Below are positions 17,015-25,214 of a DNA stretch of 64,000 nt, piece after piece. Source of the stretch: Ferrimicrobium sp. (GTDB lineage Bacteria; Actinomycetota; Acidimicrobiia; Acidimicrobiales; Acidimicrobiaceae); the NCBI GenBank assembly GCA_022690815.1, contig JALCZJ010000003.1, forward strand, positions 62,001 through 126,000, read 5' to 3'. The first letter of the stretch is position 1. Each line of letters starts with the position of its first letter. The notes beneath the pieces are model-generated. The model did no database searches. It was not told the origin of the DNA and worked only from the letters and a program-made list of their open reading frames with translations. The position numbers were made by a program, and so were the translations under genes.

Positions 17015-18361
17015 TCACAGTGGAGAGTTCGCGTGCTTGGCCCTCCGCAGCTGTTCCTTTTTCGTGGCCAGCAGATCGAACGTGCGGACGAGGTGGGCAC
17101 GCGTGAGGTTGGGATCGATCACGTTATCGACGTAGCCACGCTCGGCGGCGAGCCAAGGTGTGAGATATTCGTCCTCGTATTTTTGTTGGTGGCGTAGGCG
17201 CTCCTCAGCTGGCGCTCGCCGGTAGATGATCTCGACGGCTCCCTGCGCACCCATGACGGCGATTTCGGCAGATGGCCAGGCAAACGTGATGTCGTTGCCG
17301 ATTCCTTTGGAGTCCATGACGATGTAGGCTCCGCCATAGGCTTTTCGGGTGATCAGGCAGACTCTTGGTACGTTACAGGCGGCGTAGGAGAAGGCGAGCT
17401 CTGCCCCATGGCGAATCATCCCGCGCCACTCTACGTCCTTACCAGGTAAGAAGCCAGGGGTGTCGACCAGTGTCAGGATTGGAATGTTGAATGAGTCACA
17501 GAAGCGGACAAATCTTGCCCCCTTTTGGGCCGCCGGAATATCGAGGGTACCGGCCATGATTTTCGGTTGATTCGCGATGATACCGATCGTGCGCCCCTCG
17601 AGACGGGCGAGACCGATCACGAGCTGGTTGGCCCAGGAGGCACGTAGCTCGTAGAATGAATCGGCATCGACCAGGCCTTTGACGAGATCTCGGACGTCAT
17701 AAGCCGCCGTTGGCTGGTTAGGCATCAGATCTGCGAGGTCGATATCGTCGGGGTCTCGAGGTTCGATCCTGGTGGGTAACTCATCGGTCGAGTTGGGCAG
17801 GTAGTGGAGAAGGTTCAAGATCGACTCTTCGATATCGCGGCGATCGTTAGCGACATCAAAGGCGACTCCGGAGCGATTGAGGAGCACCGATGCTCCGCCC
17901 AGCTCCTGATTGGTCACCGAAACCCCCGTAAACTCAGCGACTGATTGGGGGCCGCTCAAAAAGGCGAAGGAGTCTGGAGCAATGATGACGTAGTCGGCGA
18001 GGCCGAGGAGCAGTGCCGGCCCCGACACCGCTGGTCCCGTCAGCCCCAGCAGGATAGGCACCCTTCCTGAACAGTGGGCAAGTGCACGGGCGGCGACCCC
18101 CCAACCGTGCAGCGCTGCGACACCATCCTGGATTTTCGCTCCCGAGGTGGAGAACTCGCAGACGATCGGGATGCCGATGCTGGCGGCCGTGGAGGCGGCA
18201 TGCGCAATTCGTTCACCGTCGCGTTCGGAGAGTGCCCCGCGGCGGGTCGTTGCTCGCGACGAGATCCACATGACCTTGCGATCACCAAAGGTCCGAAGCT
18301 CGGAACGGGTCGATCCCGTCGAGGAGGCCTTGAGCTCAAGGTGAGGACTTTTTCTGAGCAT
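17015..18361 (-). CDS. Acyl-CoA carboxylase beta subunit (carboxyltransferase), N-terminally short
   Basis: A 448-residue crotonase-fold carboxyltransferase like PccB/AccD. The N-terminal half has FSTSGAKIQDGVAALHGWG and VPILLGLTGPAVSGPALLLG; the C-terminal half has LEGRTIGIIANQP, FCDSFNIPILTLVDTPGFLPG, ITRKAYGGAYIVM and ITFAWPSAEIAVMGAQGAVE, all strongly conserved in propionyl/acetyl-CoA carboxylases. It transfers carboxyl from biotin to an acyl-CoA. Standard subunits are 510-530 residues; this one lacks about the first 60-70, where ARERI...LLDPGSF normally lies. It begins 4 nt after the upstream FAD oxidoreductase, so translation is probably coupled. No biotin carboxylase subunit is in the window. 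Confidence 0.9.
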   Translation of the reverse strand: MLRKSPHLELKASSTGSTRSELRTFGDRKVMWISSRATTRRGALSERDGERIAHAASTAASIGIPIVCEFSTSGAKIQDGVAALHGWGVAARALAHCSGRVPILLGLTGPAVSGPALLLGLADYVIIAPDSFAFLSGPQSVAEFTGVSVTNQELGGASVLLNRSGVAFDVANDRRDIEESILNLLHYLPNSTDELPTRIEPRDPDDIDLADLMPNQPTAAYDVRDLVKGLVDADSFYELRASWANQLVIGLARLEGRTIGIIANQPKIMAGTLDIPAAQKGARFVRFCDSFNIPILTLVDTPGFLPGKDVEWRGMIRHGAELAFSYAACNVPRVCLITRKAYGGAYIVMDSKGIGNDITFAWPSAEIAVMGAQGAVEIIYRRAPAEERLRHQQKYEDEYLTPWLAAERGYVDNVIDPNLTRAHLVRTFDLLATKKEQLRRAKHANSPL

Positions 18362-18365
18362 GAAT

Positions 18366-19562
18366 TTAGGGCTCCTTTGGCGTGATTGCGGTGGAACGAA
18401 TAATGCGTTCGGCCGCTTTGCGACCGGAGGCGATTGCGCCGTTCATTGACGGCGATTCGAGGTAGTCGCCAGCGAGCAACACGTGGTGGCCTACCTCACT
18501 AACGCACCGAGCGGGTCGAGGGAGTGCATGCTCGATAATGCCAAGCTCAACGATCTCTAAGGATTCAGCCCGGCACCCAAGGGTATCGGCGAGGGCCTGA
18601 TGGACTTGCGCCGGAGACGCCTTGGGGTCAAAGGATGCGGTGATGAGGTGTCGTTGGGCGTCGTAGTTGACGTAGCTCGGTGCGATGTCGCTCATCGGTG
18701 CGGCGGTGAAGATCGGGCTTTCTGGCGGAGGTAAGAGTACCGCTGGCACCCCAAAGAGGCGCGTGTCGCTCAAAACGTGGATAAACCCAACACGGTGCAT
18801 TGGAGGTAGGGTAAGTCCCACAAGTGGTTCCAGCTCTGGAGGGTCGACGGCGAGGACGATCCAGTCGGGATGCGCGCTTACCTGATCTTCGAAGCTCAGC
18901 GTGCCCGTCGCCACCGACGTGACTCTGTGGTGATACTCGATATGGCCGTTGAGTTCAGAAGCGAGAATCGCAGGCAGCTGTTCCATTCCCTCGGTGGGTA
19001 ACGAGGCGTAGCCATTCAAGAAGCGACCCATGACGAAGCGCGCAAAGTCCGATGGGTTACCGAGACTTGGATCGAGTGTGATGCCTCGCAAGAGCGGGGC
19101 GACAACTGAAGCCCCGAGGTGCTTAGGGAGGAGGGCTACTAGATCGGCGATGGTCGGCTCCGACGCACCAAGATAGCGGCCAAGCGCTCGCAGGCCTGGC
19201 ATGCCCACCAGGCTCGTGATGGTCTGTGCCATGGCACGATAGGTTCCTGGAACGCGTCGGGGGTCTGAAAGCAGCAGTGGTTCGCCAGGTTGAGGAATGT
19301 AGACACCCGGATAGAGGCGGTGCAATGGCAACTCTTGCACCGCGACGAGGCGACGCAGTTCCGGGTAGTCCTCCAGAATGATTTGGAATCCTCGATCGAG
19401 AGTAAGACCATCGACATGAGAACTGGCCACGCGTCCTCCGGGCCGACCTAAGGCCTCATAGATCACAAAGTCGATGTGGTTGATCGCCAGATAGTGCGCG
19501 GTGGCCAAGCCAGCCATGCCTGCACCAACGATCGCGACCGTTGGAGACTCCTCCACTCGCAT
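18366..19562 (-). CDS. NAD(P)/FAD-dependent amine-oxidase/protoporphyrinogen-oxidase-like protein
   Basis: A 398-residue flavoprotein. VAIVGAGMAGLATAHYLA (about 9-26) is the dinucleotide-binding motif, YEALGRPGGRVASSHVDGLTLDRG follows with the RxGGR motif of the monoamine-oxidase/phytoene-desaturase superfamily, and LLAGDYLESPSMNGAIASG near the C-terminus completes the FAD site. The substrate is not predictable; desaturation or oxidation of an isoprenoid, porphyrin or amine is possible. It is the first gene of a two-gene minus-strand unit with the carboxyltransferase, only 4 nt apart, which is an unusual pairing. Confidence 0.82.
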   Translation of the reverse strand: MRVEESPTVAIVGAGMAGLATAHYLAINHIDFVIYEALGRPGGRVASSHVDGLTLDRGFQIILEDYPELRRLVAVQELPLHRLYPGVYIPQPGEPLLLSDPRRVPGTYRAMAQTITSLVGMPGLRALGRYLGASEPTIADLVALLPKHLGASVVAPLLRGITLDPSLGNPSDFARFVMGRFLNGYASLPTEGMEQLPAILASELNGHIEYHHRVTSVATGTLSFEDQVSAHPDWIVLAVDPPELEPLVGLTLPPMHRVGFIHVLSDTRLFGVPAVLLPPPESPIFTAAPMSDIAPSYVNYDAQRHLITASFDPKASPAQVHQALADTLGCRAESLEIVELGIIEHALPRPARCVSEVGHHVLLAGDYLESPSMNGAIASGRKAAERIIRSTAITPKEP

Positions 19563-20219
19563 CCCTCTCTCTCACCGATTCCTAATCGACCAGCCCACCT
19601 GCGTCCTGTGAGCAAGGTGGGTTCGCACTAACCATACGCTAATATCGCCACAGCTCGCCCTCGTCCATGCAGGATCGGGGTCACGTGTTTGAGCGTTGTT
19701 GTGGGTGATCTACGCTGACGCGCTAGGGGCGCCAGCCAGCGTCATGGTGCTATCAGGTTTGCAATAGTGTAAGGGCCATTTGGCAGGGTCAATCGACACT
19801 GATCGATGAGATCTCTGGTCAACGCAAGAGAGGATTACATGCCGTGACGCCGTCCACGATTGATCGGCGCTGGTCGATAGGAGTGGAGGTCCTGTTTGTC
19901 GGTTCGTGGGCATGGGATCTAAGGGCAGCCGTTTGCGGTGATCATCAAGACATGGCGAGACCTTCCATCACATAGGGTACACCAGCTCAGGTGCTTGTGG
20001 GCTCCTGGTGATGAGTCGTAGGTGGAGATAGTCTTTGGAGGCGAAGTTTTGTAGGGCCCTGCTGTTCCTGCGATACCACGGGGCGATGAGTGAGGTCGAA
20101 CATGTCGCTCGTGGCCTGGTCTGGACGACCCGGTATGCCCTCTAGTCTGCTGTAAGTAAAAACGTTTATCGAGTCGGGTAGGTAGATACGGAGCAGCGTT
20201 CGAACGGTCCTTCGGTTCC
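19563..20219. other. 657-nt gene-free region
   Basis: I see no supported gene. It separates the divergent FAD oxidoreductase and flippase-like gene and must contain their promoters. Short frames in it show no recognisable domain. The end (20155-20175, GTAAGTAAAAACGTTTATC) is locally AT-rich and may be a promoter area for the downstream gene. Confidence 0.5.
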
Positions 20220-21200
20220 GTGGCGGTGAAGACTTTGCCTCGACGCGTGCTGCAGATCGGCGTCGGTGTTCTTGCGTTGGTCGTTGCCGGAGCGGTCCTC
20301 TATGGTGAGCGCGGTCAGCTCAGTGGTACGGCCAAGGTGCTCGCGAGTGCGACCCTTGGTCTCGTCGTTGTCGGATTTGGACTTGAAGTCCTGTCGGATG
20401 TCTCGTACGCCCTGATGACGTACTATCTCTTGCCAACGCGACTTGCCAAAATTACGCGCCGATGGTTCCTCGGCGCATCGTTGGCGGCGATCGCGATGAA
20501 TGACTCGATACCACTGGGGGCCGGTTTCTCGGTAGCATATCTCTATCGCAAGTTACGCGGTCGAGGTTGTAGTGTCCTGGAGGCTACTGCAGCGCTGCTG
20601 GCTGGCAACCTGTTGGCGATCGTTGCACTGCTCGTGTTACTCGGGATTGTTTTGGTTGCCCACACACAGGCCACCAGCGTCCTTAGTGGCGTTGACATCG
20701 TCATTCTGTTGTTGTTGTTATTGTTGGCCGCTGGTGCGATTGTTCGAATTGATCGGTTCTTGGTTCTGGCGTTTTGGGCAGCAAGCTGCGTGCGCTCCCT
20801 CCTACATATGAAGGTTGAGGCGACACAGGAGAATCGGCGCTCGGCAGGCCAGATGCGGTTCACGCGCCCCGCCTTGCTCAAGTCGTCCTTCGGGGCACTC
20901 GGTAATTGGTTGTTCGACCTCGCGACCTTGGTGTTGAGCCTCATAGCGGTGCATGCTCACGTGGGGTTGGTTGGCGTGACGGCGGCCTACGTTCTTGGCG
21001 CGTTGGCGGCCAATCTCCCGATCACGCCTGGAGGCCTCGGTGTGGTTGAGGGCTCTATCACGGTCGCTCTAGTGGCCTTTGGTGGCGCACCATCGGCGAT
21101 GTTCGCGGCTGTACTGCTGTATCGTTTGGTGAGCTTCTGGGTCTGGATTCCGATCGGTTGGATCAGCTATTTTGTGTTAGGTGGTCTGCATGAGAGGTAG
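20220..21200 (+). CDS. Flippase-like (UPF0104 / LPG synthase TM domain) integral membrane protein
   Basis: A 326-residue polytopic protein with about eight hydrophobic segments, including VLQIGVGVLALVVAGAVLYG, LLAGNLLAIVALLVLLGIVL and DIVILLLLLLLAAGAIVRI. The C-terminal motif LAANLPITPGGLGVVEGSIT (about 260-280) followed by YRLVSFWVWIPIGWISY is the signature of the lysylphosphatidylglycerol-synthetase TM/UPF0104 family, members of which move or modify lipids or polyprenyl-linked intermediates. It lacks the soluble transferase domain of MprF, so it is not a complete LPG synthase. Start GTG 20220 has no strong ribosome site. A 46-bp piece encoding its C-terminal motif is repeated downstream at 21628-21673. 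Confidence 0.85.
   Translation: MAVKTLPRRVLQIGVGVLALVVAGAVLYGERGQLSGTAKVLASATLGLVVVGFGLEVLSDVSYALMTYYLLPTRLAKITRRWFLGASLAAIAMNDSIPLGAGFSVAYLYRKLRGRGCSVLEATAALLAGNLLAIVALLVLLGIVLVAHTQATSVLSGVDIVILLLLLLLAAGAIVRIDRFLVLAFWAASCVRSLLHMKVEATQENRRSAGQMRFTRPALLKSSFGALGNWLFDLATLVLSLIAVHAHVGLVGVTAAYVLGALAANLPITPGGLGVVEGSITVALVAFGGAPSAMFAAVLLYRLVSFWVWIPIGWISYFVLGGLHER
21034..21079 (+). repeat. 46-bp direct repeat, copy 1 (inside flippase-like gene)
   Basis: This stretch encodes the conserved GLGVVEGSITVALVAF motif of the flippase-like protein. It matches 21628-21673 with a single mismatch (A at 21071, C at 21665); the copies are 594 bp apart. Confidence 0.9.
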
Positions 21201-21567
21201 CGTGAAGAAGATCTGGCTGTGCATGGTGTTAGTGTGCACGATGGCGCTTGCAGCATGCGGTGGTGCTCGCTCGGTGGGAGGCACTTCGGCGGCGAACTGC
21301 GTTGGTGCGTTGCAGCGAGCGATCACCACGGTACCACATCAGGACGAATTCCGCGGGTTGGCTCAGGTGAACGCCAAGGGATTGGCCCACCTGGGGTTTG
21401 GCCAGGTCGCCGCGGGACAGTACTGCGTGGTGATGTTCTTGAACCGGAACCTTTCCAATTCTCATCGGTTTGTCCTCGACCTCTACGGCTATACCGAGCA
21501 TCCGGTTGACTTCGTTGGTCATGTGCGACACGACCGTAAGCACCCCAAGCTGTTGGATCTCGCCTAG
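21190..21567 (+). CDS. Small secreted lipoprotein of unknown function
   Basis: A 125-residue protein. The N-terminus MRGSVKKIWLCMVLVCTMALAAC is a lipoprotein signal peptide: basic region, hydrophobic core and a LAAC lipobox with the modified cysteine around residue 23. The mature part (about 100 residues) includes HQDEFRGLAQVNAKGLAHLGFG and YCVVMFLNRNLSNSHRFVLDLYGYTEH; I do not recognise a family. The ATG at 21190 overlaps the end of the flippase-like gene by 11 nt, so the two are co-translated and probably act together at the membrane. GTG 21181 is a less likely start. Confidence 0.72.
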   Translation: MRGSVKKIWLCMVLVCTMALAACGGARSVGGTSAANCVGALQRAITTVPHQDEFRGLAQVNAKGLAHLGFGQVAAGQYCVVMFLNRNLSNSHRFVLDLYGYTEHPVDFVGHVRHDRKHPKLLDLA

Positions 21568-21889
21568 AAGCGGTTGAGCAGCGCATGCGTGGGTGATCGA
21601 CCTGTGCATGCAGACCGGCGGGTCGACGCCTCGGTGTGGTTGAGGGCTCTATCACGGTCGCTCTCGTGGCCTTCTGGAGGAGTGACGAGGTCGCAAAGGT
21701 TGGCATCCGCGGCTGAGGCCGCACCTGCTTTACGGGCTCAAGGGTGTTTCTGCAAGATATTGGCACCCAGCAGATGGTCCGTCGGTGGCGAGCATCGCTG
21801 CCGAGATCCTTGTCACATACGTAGTCTTTCGAGTTGCGCACCTTTGCGAGCCGGTATCGATGGTTGTGAGCGGGTTCAGGTTAACGGAC
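21568..21889. other. 322-nt region between convergent lipoprotein and hydrolase genes
   Basis: No supported gene. It carries copy 2 of the 46-bp direct repeat. The frame of the repeat runs on for only about 14 more codons before a stop. Confidence 0.6.
21628..21673 (+). repeat. 46-bp direct repeat, copy 2 (intergenic)
   Basis: A near-identical copy (45/46) of 21034-21079, lying outside any gene. The preceding 20 bases also keep some resemblance to those before copy 1, so this may be a remnant of a partial duplication. Confidence 0.9.
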
Positions 21890-22669
21890 CTACGATGCCG
21901 AAGTAGAGTCTAGAGTTTCCGTGAGTCGTGAGATGATGAGGTGCCAGGCATCACCCTTGGGGTTTATCATCGATACGTGCCCCTGATCCGGGAGCAGTTC
22001 GAGTGAGACATGGTCACCACGCGTTCGTGCGGTCTGCGCGTAGGTGATGCTGTTTGCCGGCGAGATCACCGAGTCGGCGAGGCCATGGACGATCAACTGC
22101 TCGATGCCGATAGGGAGCAGTGCGAGAGGAGACGATTCACGGTAGTGTTCGCTAACCGTTTGAGGCAGGCCACCACAGAACCTCCGAGCGGCGCCACGTC
22201 CGAGGTTTGCATCAGCGACCATGACCAGATCAAAGATCCCAGCCAGGCTAACGGCGAGACGAGGACGTAGAGTTGGCCGCGTCGAGTGACGGCGATGTTG
22301 ACGTGAGAGCGCACAAAGCATGAGCTGCGCGCCAACGGAGTGGCCACAGATGACGATACGCTCCATGTCCACGCCGGCAAGCTTGTCGAGTGAACAAAGT
22401 GCAGCTTCAACGTCGCTGATCGATGTCGACCAGCCTCCACCGCCGCCCAGCAGGCCGAAGCGGCGGTACTCGATGTTGTACACCGCGAAGCCATGACGCC
22501 ATAAGTCCCACGCCAACGGATGCATGAGCCTTCGGGTGTAGTGGGCACGCCAGAAACCCCCATGCACGAGGATCACGACTGGAGCAGGGGAAGTTGATTT
22601 GGGTAGCCAGAGGTCGGCGACCTGAGCTCGGTTCGTTCCGTAGCGGAGTAGGGTATGGGAGCCACTCAA
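21890..22669 (-). CDS. Alpha/beta hydrolase (esterase/acylpeptide hydrolase-like)
   Basis: A 259-residue alpha/beta-hydrolase. The oxyanion-hole HGGFWRAHY (about 36-44) is followed by YNIEYRRFG, the nucleophile elbow GHSVGAQ (about 113), the acid residue in VHGLADSVISP (about 204) and the histidine in DQGHVSMI (about 238). The arrangement is that of BD-FAE/carboxylesterase-like enzymes such as kynurenine formamidase relatives. The substrate is unknown. Its start overlaps the last codon of the EAL-domain gene by 4 nt, so the two form an operon. Confidence 0.82.
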   Translation of the reverse strand: MSGSHTLLRYGTNRAQVADLWLPKSTSPAPVVILVHGGFWRAHYTRRLMHPLAWDLWRHGFAVYNIEYRRFGLLGGGGGWSTSISDVEAALCSLDKLAGVDMERIVICGHSVGAQLMLCALSRQHRRHSTRPTLRPRLAVSLAGIFDLVMVADANLGRGAARRFCGGLPQTVSEHYRESSPLALLPIGIEQLIVHGLADSVISPANSITYAQTARTRGDHVSLELLPDQGHVSMINPKGDAWHLIISRLTETLDSTSAS

Positions 22670-24648
22670 GGGCTGGCCTTTTCCGGAGTCGTCGCAGCCG
22701 TCGCCAGGTAGGCCAATAGCGCGTCTTCGGAGAGCGGTTTGGCGAAATAGTAACCCTGAAAAAGTTGGTATCCAGCGCTCTTCATGCGTTCTGCGCTTTG
22801 AGTATCCTCGATTCCTTCGGCAACAGCACAGAGATCGAGGCGTCTCGCGAGATCTCCGACAGCTCCGGCGATGGCGAGATCATTGGTTGAGACCGCAGAT
22901 CCTTGGACGAATTGAAGATCGAGCTTGAGTTCGTCCACAGGCAGTGTTCGCAGCGAAGCCAACGAGGTGTACCCGGTGCCAAAGTCGTCGATCGAGATGC
23001 GAACACCAGCGGCGTGTAAGGGTCTGATTGCTTGTACCGCACGCCCAAGGTTAGCGGCCGTTGTTTCGGTCATTTCGATTGTTAAGCATTGCGGGTTAAG
23101 ACCTCGGCTGTCGAGTTCGCGCATGACCCAGGTGGACAGATCTCCTCGGCTGAGTGTTTGTGCCGAGAAGTTGACGGAAACTGATAGTTGAATCCCTTGT
23201 GCACGCCATCGGACTTGTGCATCCAAGGCCTCTTTGAGCACCCACTCTGTCAGGCGGTCGATCAGTCCAGTACGTTCTGCATGAGGGATAAATCGATTGG
23301 GCCCGAGCTCTCCGAGCTGAGGATGTCGCCACCGAATCAACGCCTCCACCCCGATCGGTCTATTGTGGTGAACATCGACTTGGGGTTGGTAAGCGAGCCA
23401 GAGTTCGCCTCGTGAACCGGCTGATTCCAACTCTGCGAGGAGACGGAGATCGCTTGCGGTGAGTGCCCAAGCGTCTGGGTCCCACCATGTCCGATCGATA
23501 TTTTCGCGGGCGGCACGGCGAGCGCTTAACGATGCACGTCTGATCAGTTCTTGTGCGTCGATCTGCTCAGAAGGTGCGCCCGTGAGGCCAATATGGGGAC
23601 GGAGTCGAACCTTCAAATCTCCAACGGAATAGTTGCCACTTTGTAGGGAGCCCAAGACAGTTGCGGCAAGCCGTTCGCCAGCCCTGATGATCTTCTGTGG
23701 GTGTTGCGATTGAGCGCGGGTATCGTCGAGGAACCGGATTGCGATGATCTCGTCAGTGTCAATACGGCCTATCAGGGAATCAGCAGGTAGTACTTGACCA
23801 ATATCTTCCACAAGTCGCCGTAACAATTCGGATCCTGCGTGGTGTCCGATTGCTTCGCGAGTCTCATCTAAGCCCTGGAAGACGATGCTGGCAATGACAA
23901 TCGGGTGGTTATCGGCGATGTGGGGGGCTATGTCAGCGACGATGCCGAACATGTTGGGCAGCCCGGTATCGGCATCGACTGATTCTCGGGTGCGTGCGGT
24001 ACGCGTAAGAAGGATAACGACAAGGCCAACCGAGCTGAAACTCGTGGTCGTTAGCGTGAGTATGCTGGCCGTGCCAATAAGCCCGACAGATGGTTCAAGC
24101 ACCAACGCTAAAGCCATGACGGCTGAACCTACGTAGGCCAAGGTTGCTTTGAACTCAAGGAAGAGGGCGACAAAGACGATGCCGGGCACCAAGAGCATGA
24201 CCGCGCCCGTGGTCAAGGCATGGCCACGGCCGAGCCAGGCCGCACAGATTGCGTTGCCAATCCACAAGAGACTAAAGATCCAACTGCCATGTGGGCCAAT
24301 CGAGCGGATCGTGATCAGCAGCACCCAGCAGGCGAGCATCAGGATCCCTGCGCTCGTGATGACAAGGACAGACGTTGCATCGCCTCGCCAAGCGAGGTCC
24401 ACGATCGGCCAGAAGAGGCATCCGATGAAGAAAAGGATCCGTAAGATCGAGAGTGGGCTCATGAGCTCGAGTGGTGCACCAAGTGTGATCCACGAGCGGA
24501 TCTTGGGAGCTAGCCGACTCTTCACCGGTGCGTGGGCCGCGAGCGGGGAGCTTGTCACCGTGAGGGCGTTATCGCTGTGAGCACCCCATCCACGCCAAGT
24601 GGTGGCTACGCGGCCGGGTCGCTTACTAGTGGTCCGCGTGTGTCTCAC
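22666..24648 (-). CDS. Membrane c-di-GMP phosphodiesterase (degenerate GGDEF + EAL)
   Basis: A 660-residue signalling protein. Residues about 60-220 hold five or more hydrophobic membrane segments. A GGDEF domain follows: DADTGLPNMFGIVADI is recognisable, but the active-site loop reads GRIDTDEIIAI where GGDEF is expected, so cyclase activity is probably lost. The EAL domain (about 400-650) looks intact: GVEALIRWRHPQLGELG with the EAL motif, SVSVNFSAQTL, ISIDDFGTGYTSLASLR and VDELKLD. It should therefore hydrolyse c-di-GMP, perhaps with the GGDEF-like part sensing GTP. The start is GTG 24648; a start further inside is possible because the first 40 residues are not conserved-looking. Confidence 0.87.
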   Translation of the reverse strand: MRHTRTTSKRPGRVATTWRGWGAHSDNALTVTSSPLAAHAPVKSRLAPKIRSWITLGAPLELMSPLSILRILFFIGCLFWPIVDLAWRGDATSVLVITSAGILMLACWVLLITIRSIGPHGSWIFSLLWIGNAICAAWLGRGHALTTGAVMLLVPGIVFVALFLEFKATLAYVGSAVMALALVLEPSVGLIGTASILTLTTTSFSSVGLVVILLTRTARTRESVDADTGLPNMFGIVADIAPHIADNHPIVIASIVFQGLDETREAIGHHAGSELLRRLVEDIGQVLPADSLIGRIDTDEIIAIRFLDDTRAQSQHPQKIIRAGERLAATVLGSLQSGNYSVGDLKVRLRPHIGLTGAPSEQIDAQELIRRASLSARRAARENIDRTWWDPDAWALTASDLRLLAELESAGSRGELWLAYQPQVDVHHNRPIGVEALIRWRHPQLGELGPNRFIPHAERTGLIDRLTEWVLKEALDAQVRWRAQGIQLSVSVNFSAQTLSRGDLSTWVMRELDSRGLNPQCLTIEMTETTAANLGRAVQAIRPLHAAGVRISIDDFGTGYTSLASLRTLPVDELKLDLQFVQGSAVSTNDLAIAGAVGDLARRLDLCAVAEGIEDTQSAERMKSAGYQLFQGYYFAKPLSEDALLAYLATAATTPEKASP

Positions 24649-25214
24649 GTGACATCACAAGGATCGACGGAGACCTCGTTGCGGGAGGCAGTGTCGACTG
24701 TCATTGTCTTCAGTGACGCCGACCAGTGAGCAATCCTCGTTAGCCTTCCCAAGTCTGGGGTTGTCCCCCTCAGGCGGATACTTCGCCTATGGTGTGACAC
24801 GACTTGCCCCTGTCGGTGGCCTGCGAGCCCCAAAGGATCGTTGGAATGCACGATTGGCGCCATGAATTGCGTCATCGGCTGCGATTGGAGCCGGTACAAT
24901 GCCTCCCGATCCGTGTTCATTGTTGCTGGCATAGATCCTCATCGGATCACTTTGCACGGTACTTTATGAGTCCAAGCTCCCGGTTGGCTCGTTATGGAGT
25001 GACTGCTGCCAAGCTTGTTGATGCTGGTGTCATGGGATTGGGGCACCCTGGCTTGGGTTCCTTGCGCCGGCGTAGCCTGCGGTGAATGAGTGGCGCGACC
25101 CGAGGCAGCTATCTGATTTTGCGCGACTGGTCATCGAGATCATCTTGACCAGCAGCATTCACTAGGGCTCACAACATAACTTGAGAAGCCATGCTGAAAG
25201 GAGGCAATTGCTCA
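24649..25214. other. 566-nt gene-free region
   Basis: I see no supported gene, RNA or repeat. It separates the 3' end of the fused ETF gene from the start of the EAL-domain gene, both on the minus strand, and must hold the promoter of the latter. Confidence 0.5.

Noticed and set aside
19563-20219. Degenerate transposase in the gap before the flippase-like gene
   Set aside because: Short frames were inspected, but no DDE or HTH motif, terminal repeats or target duplication was seen.
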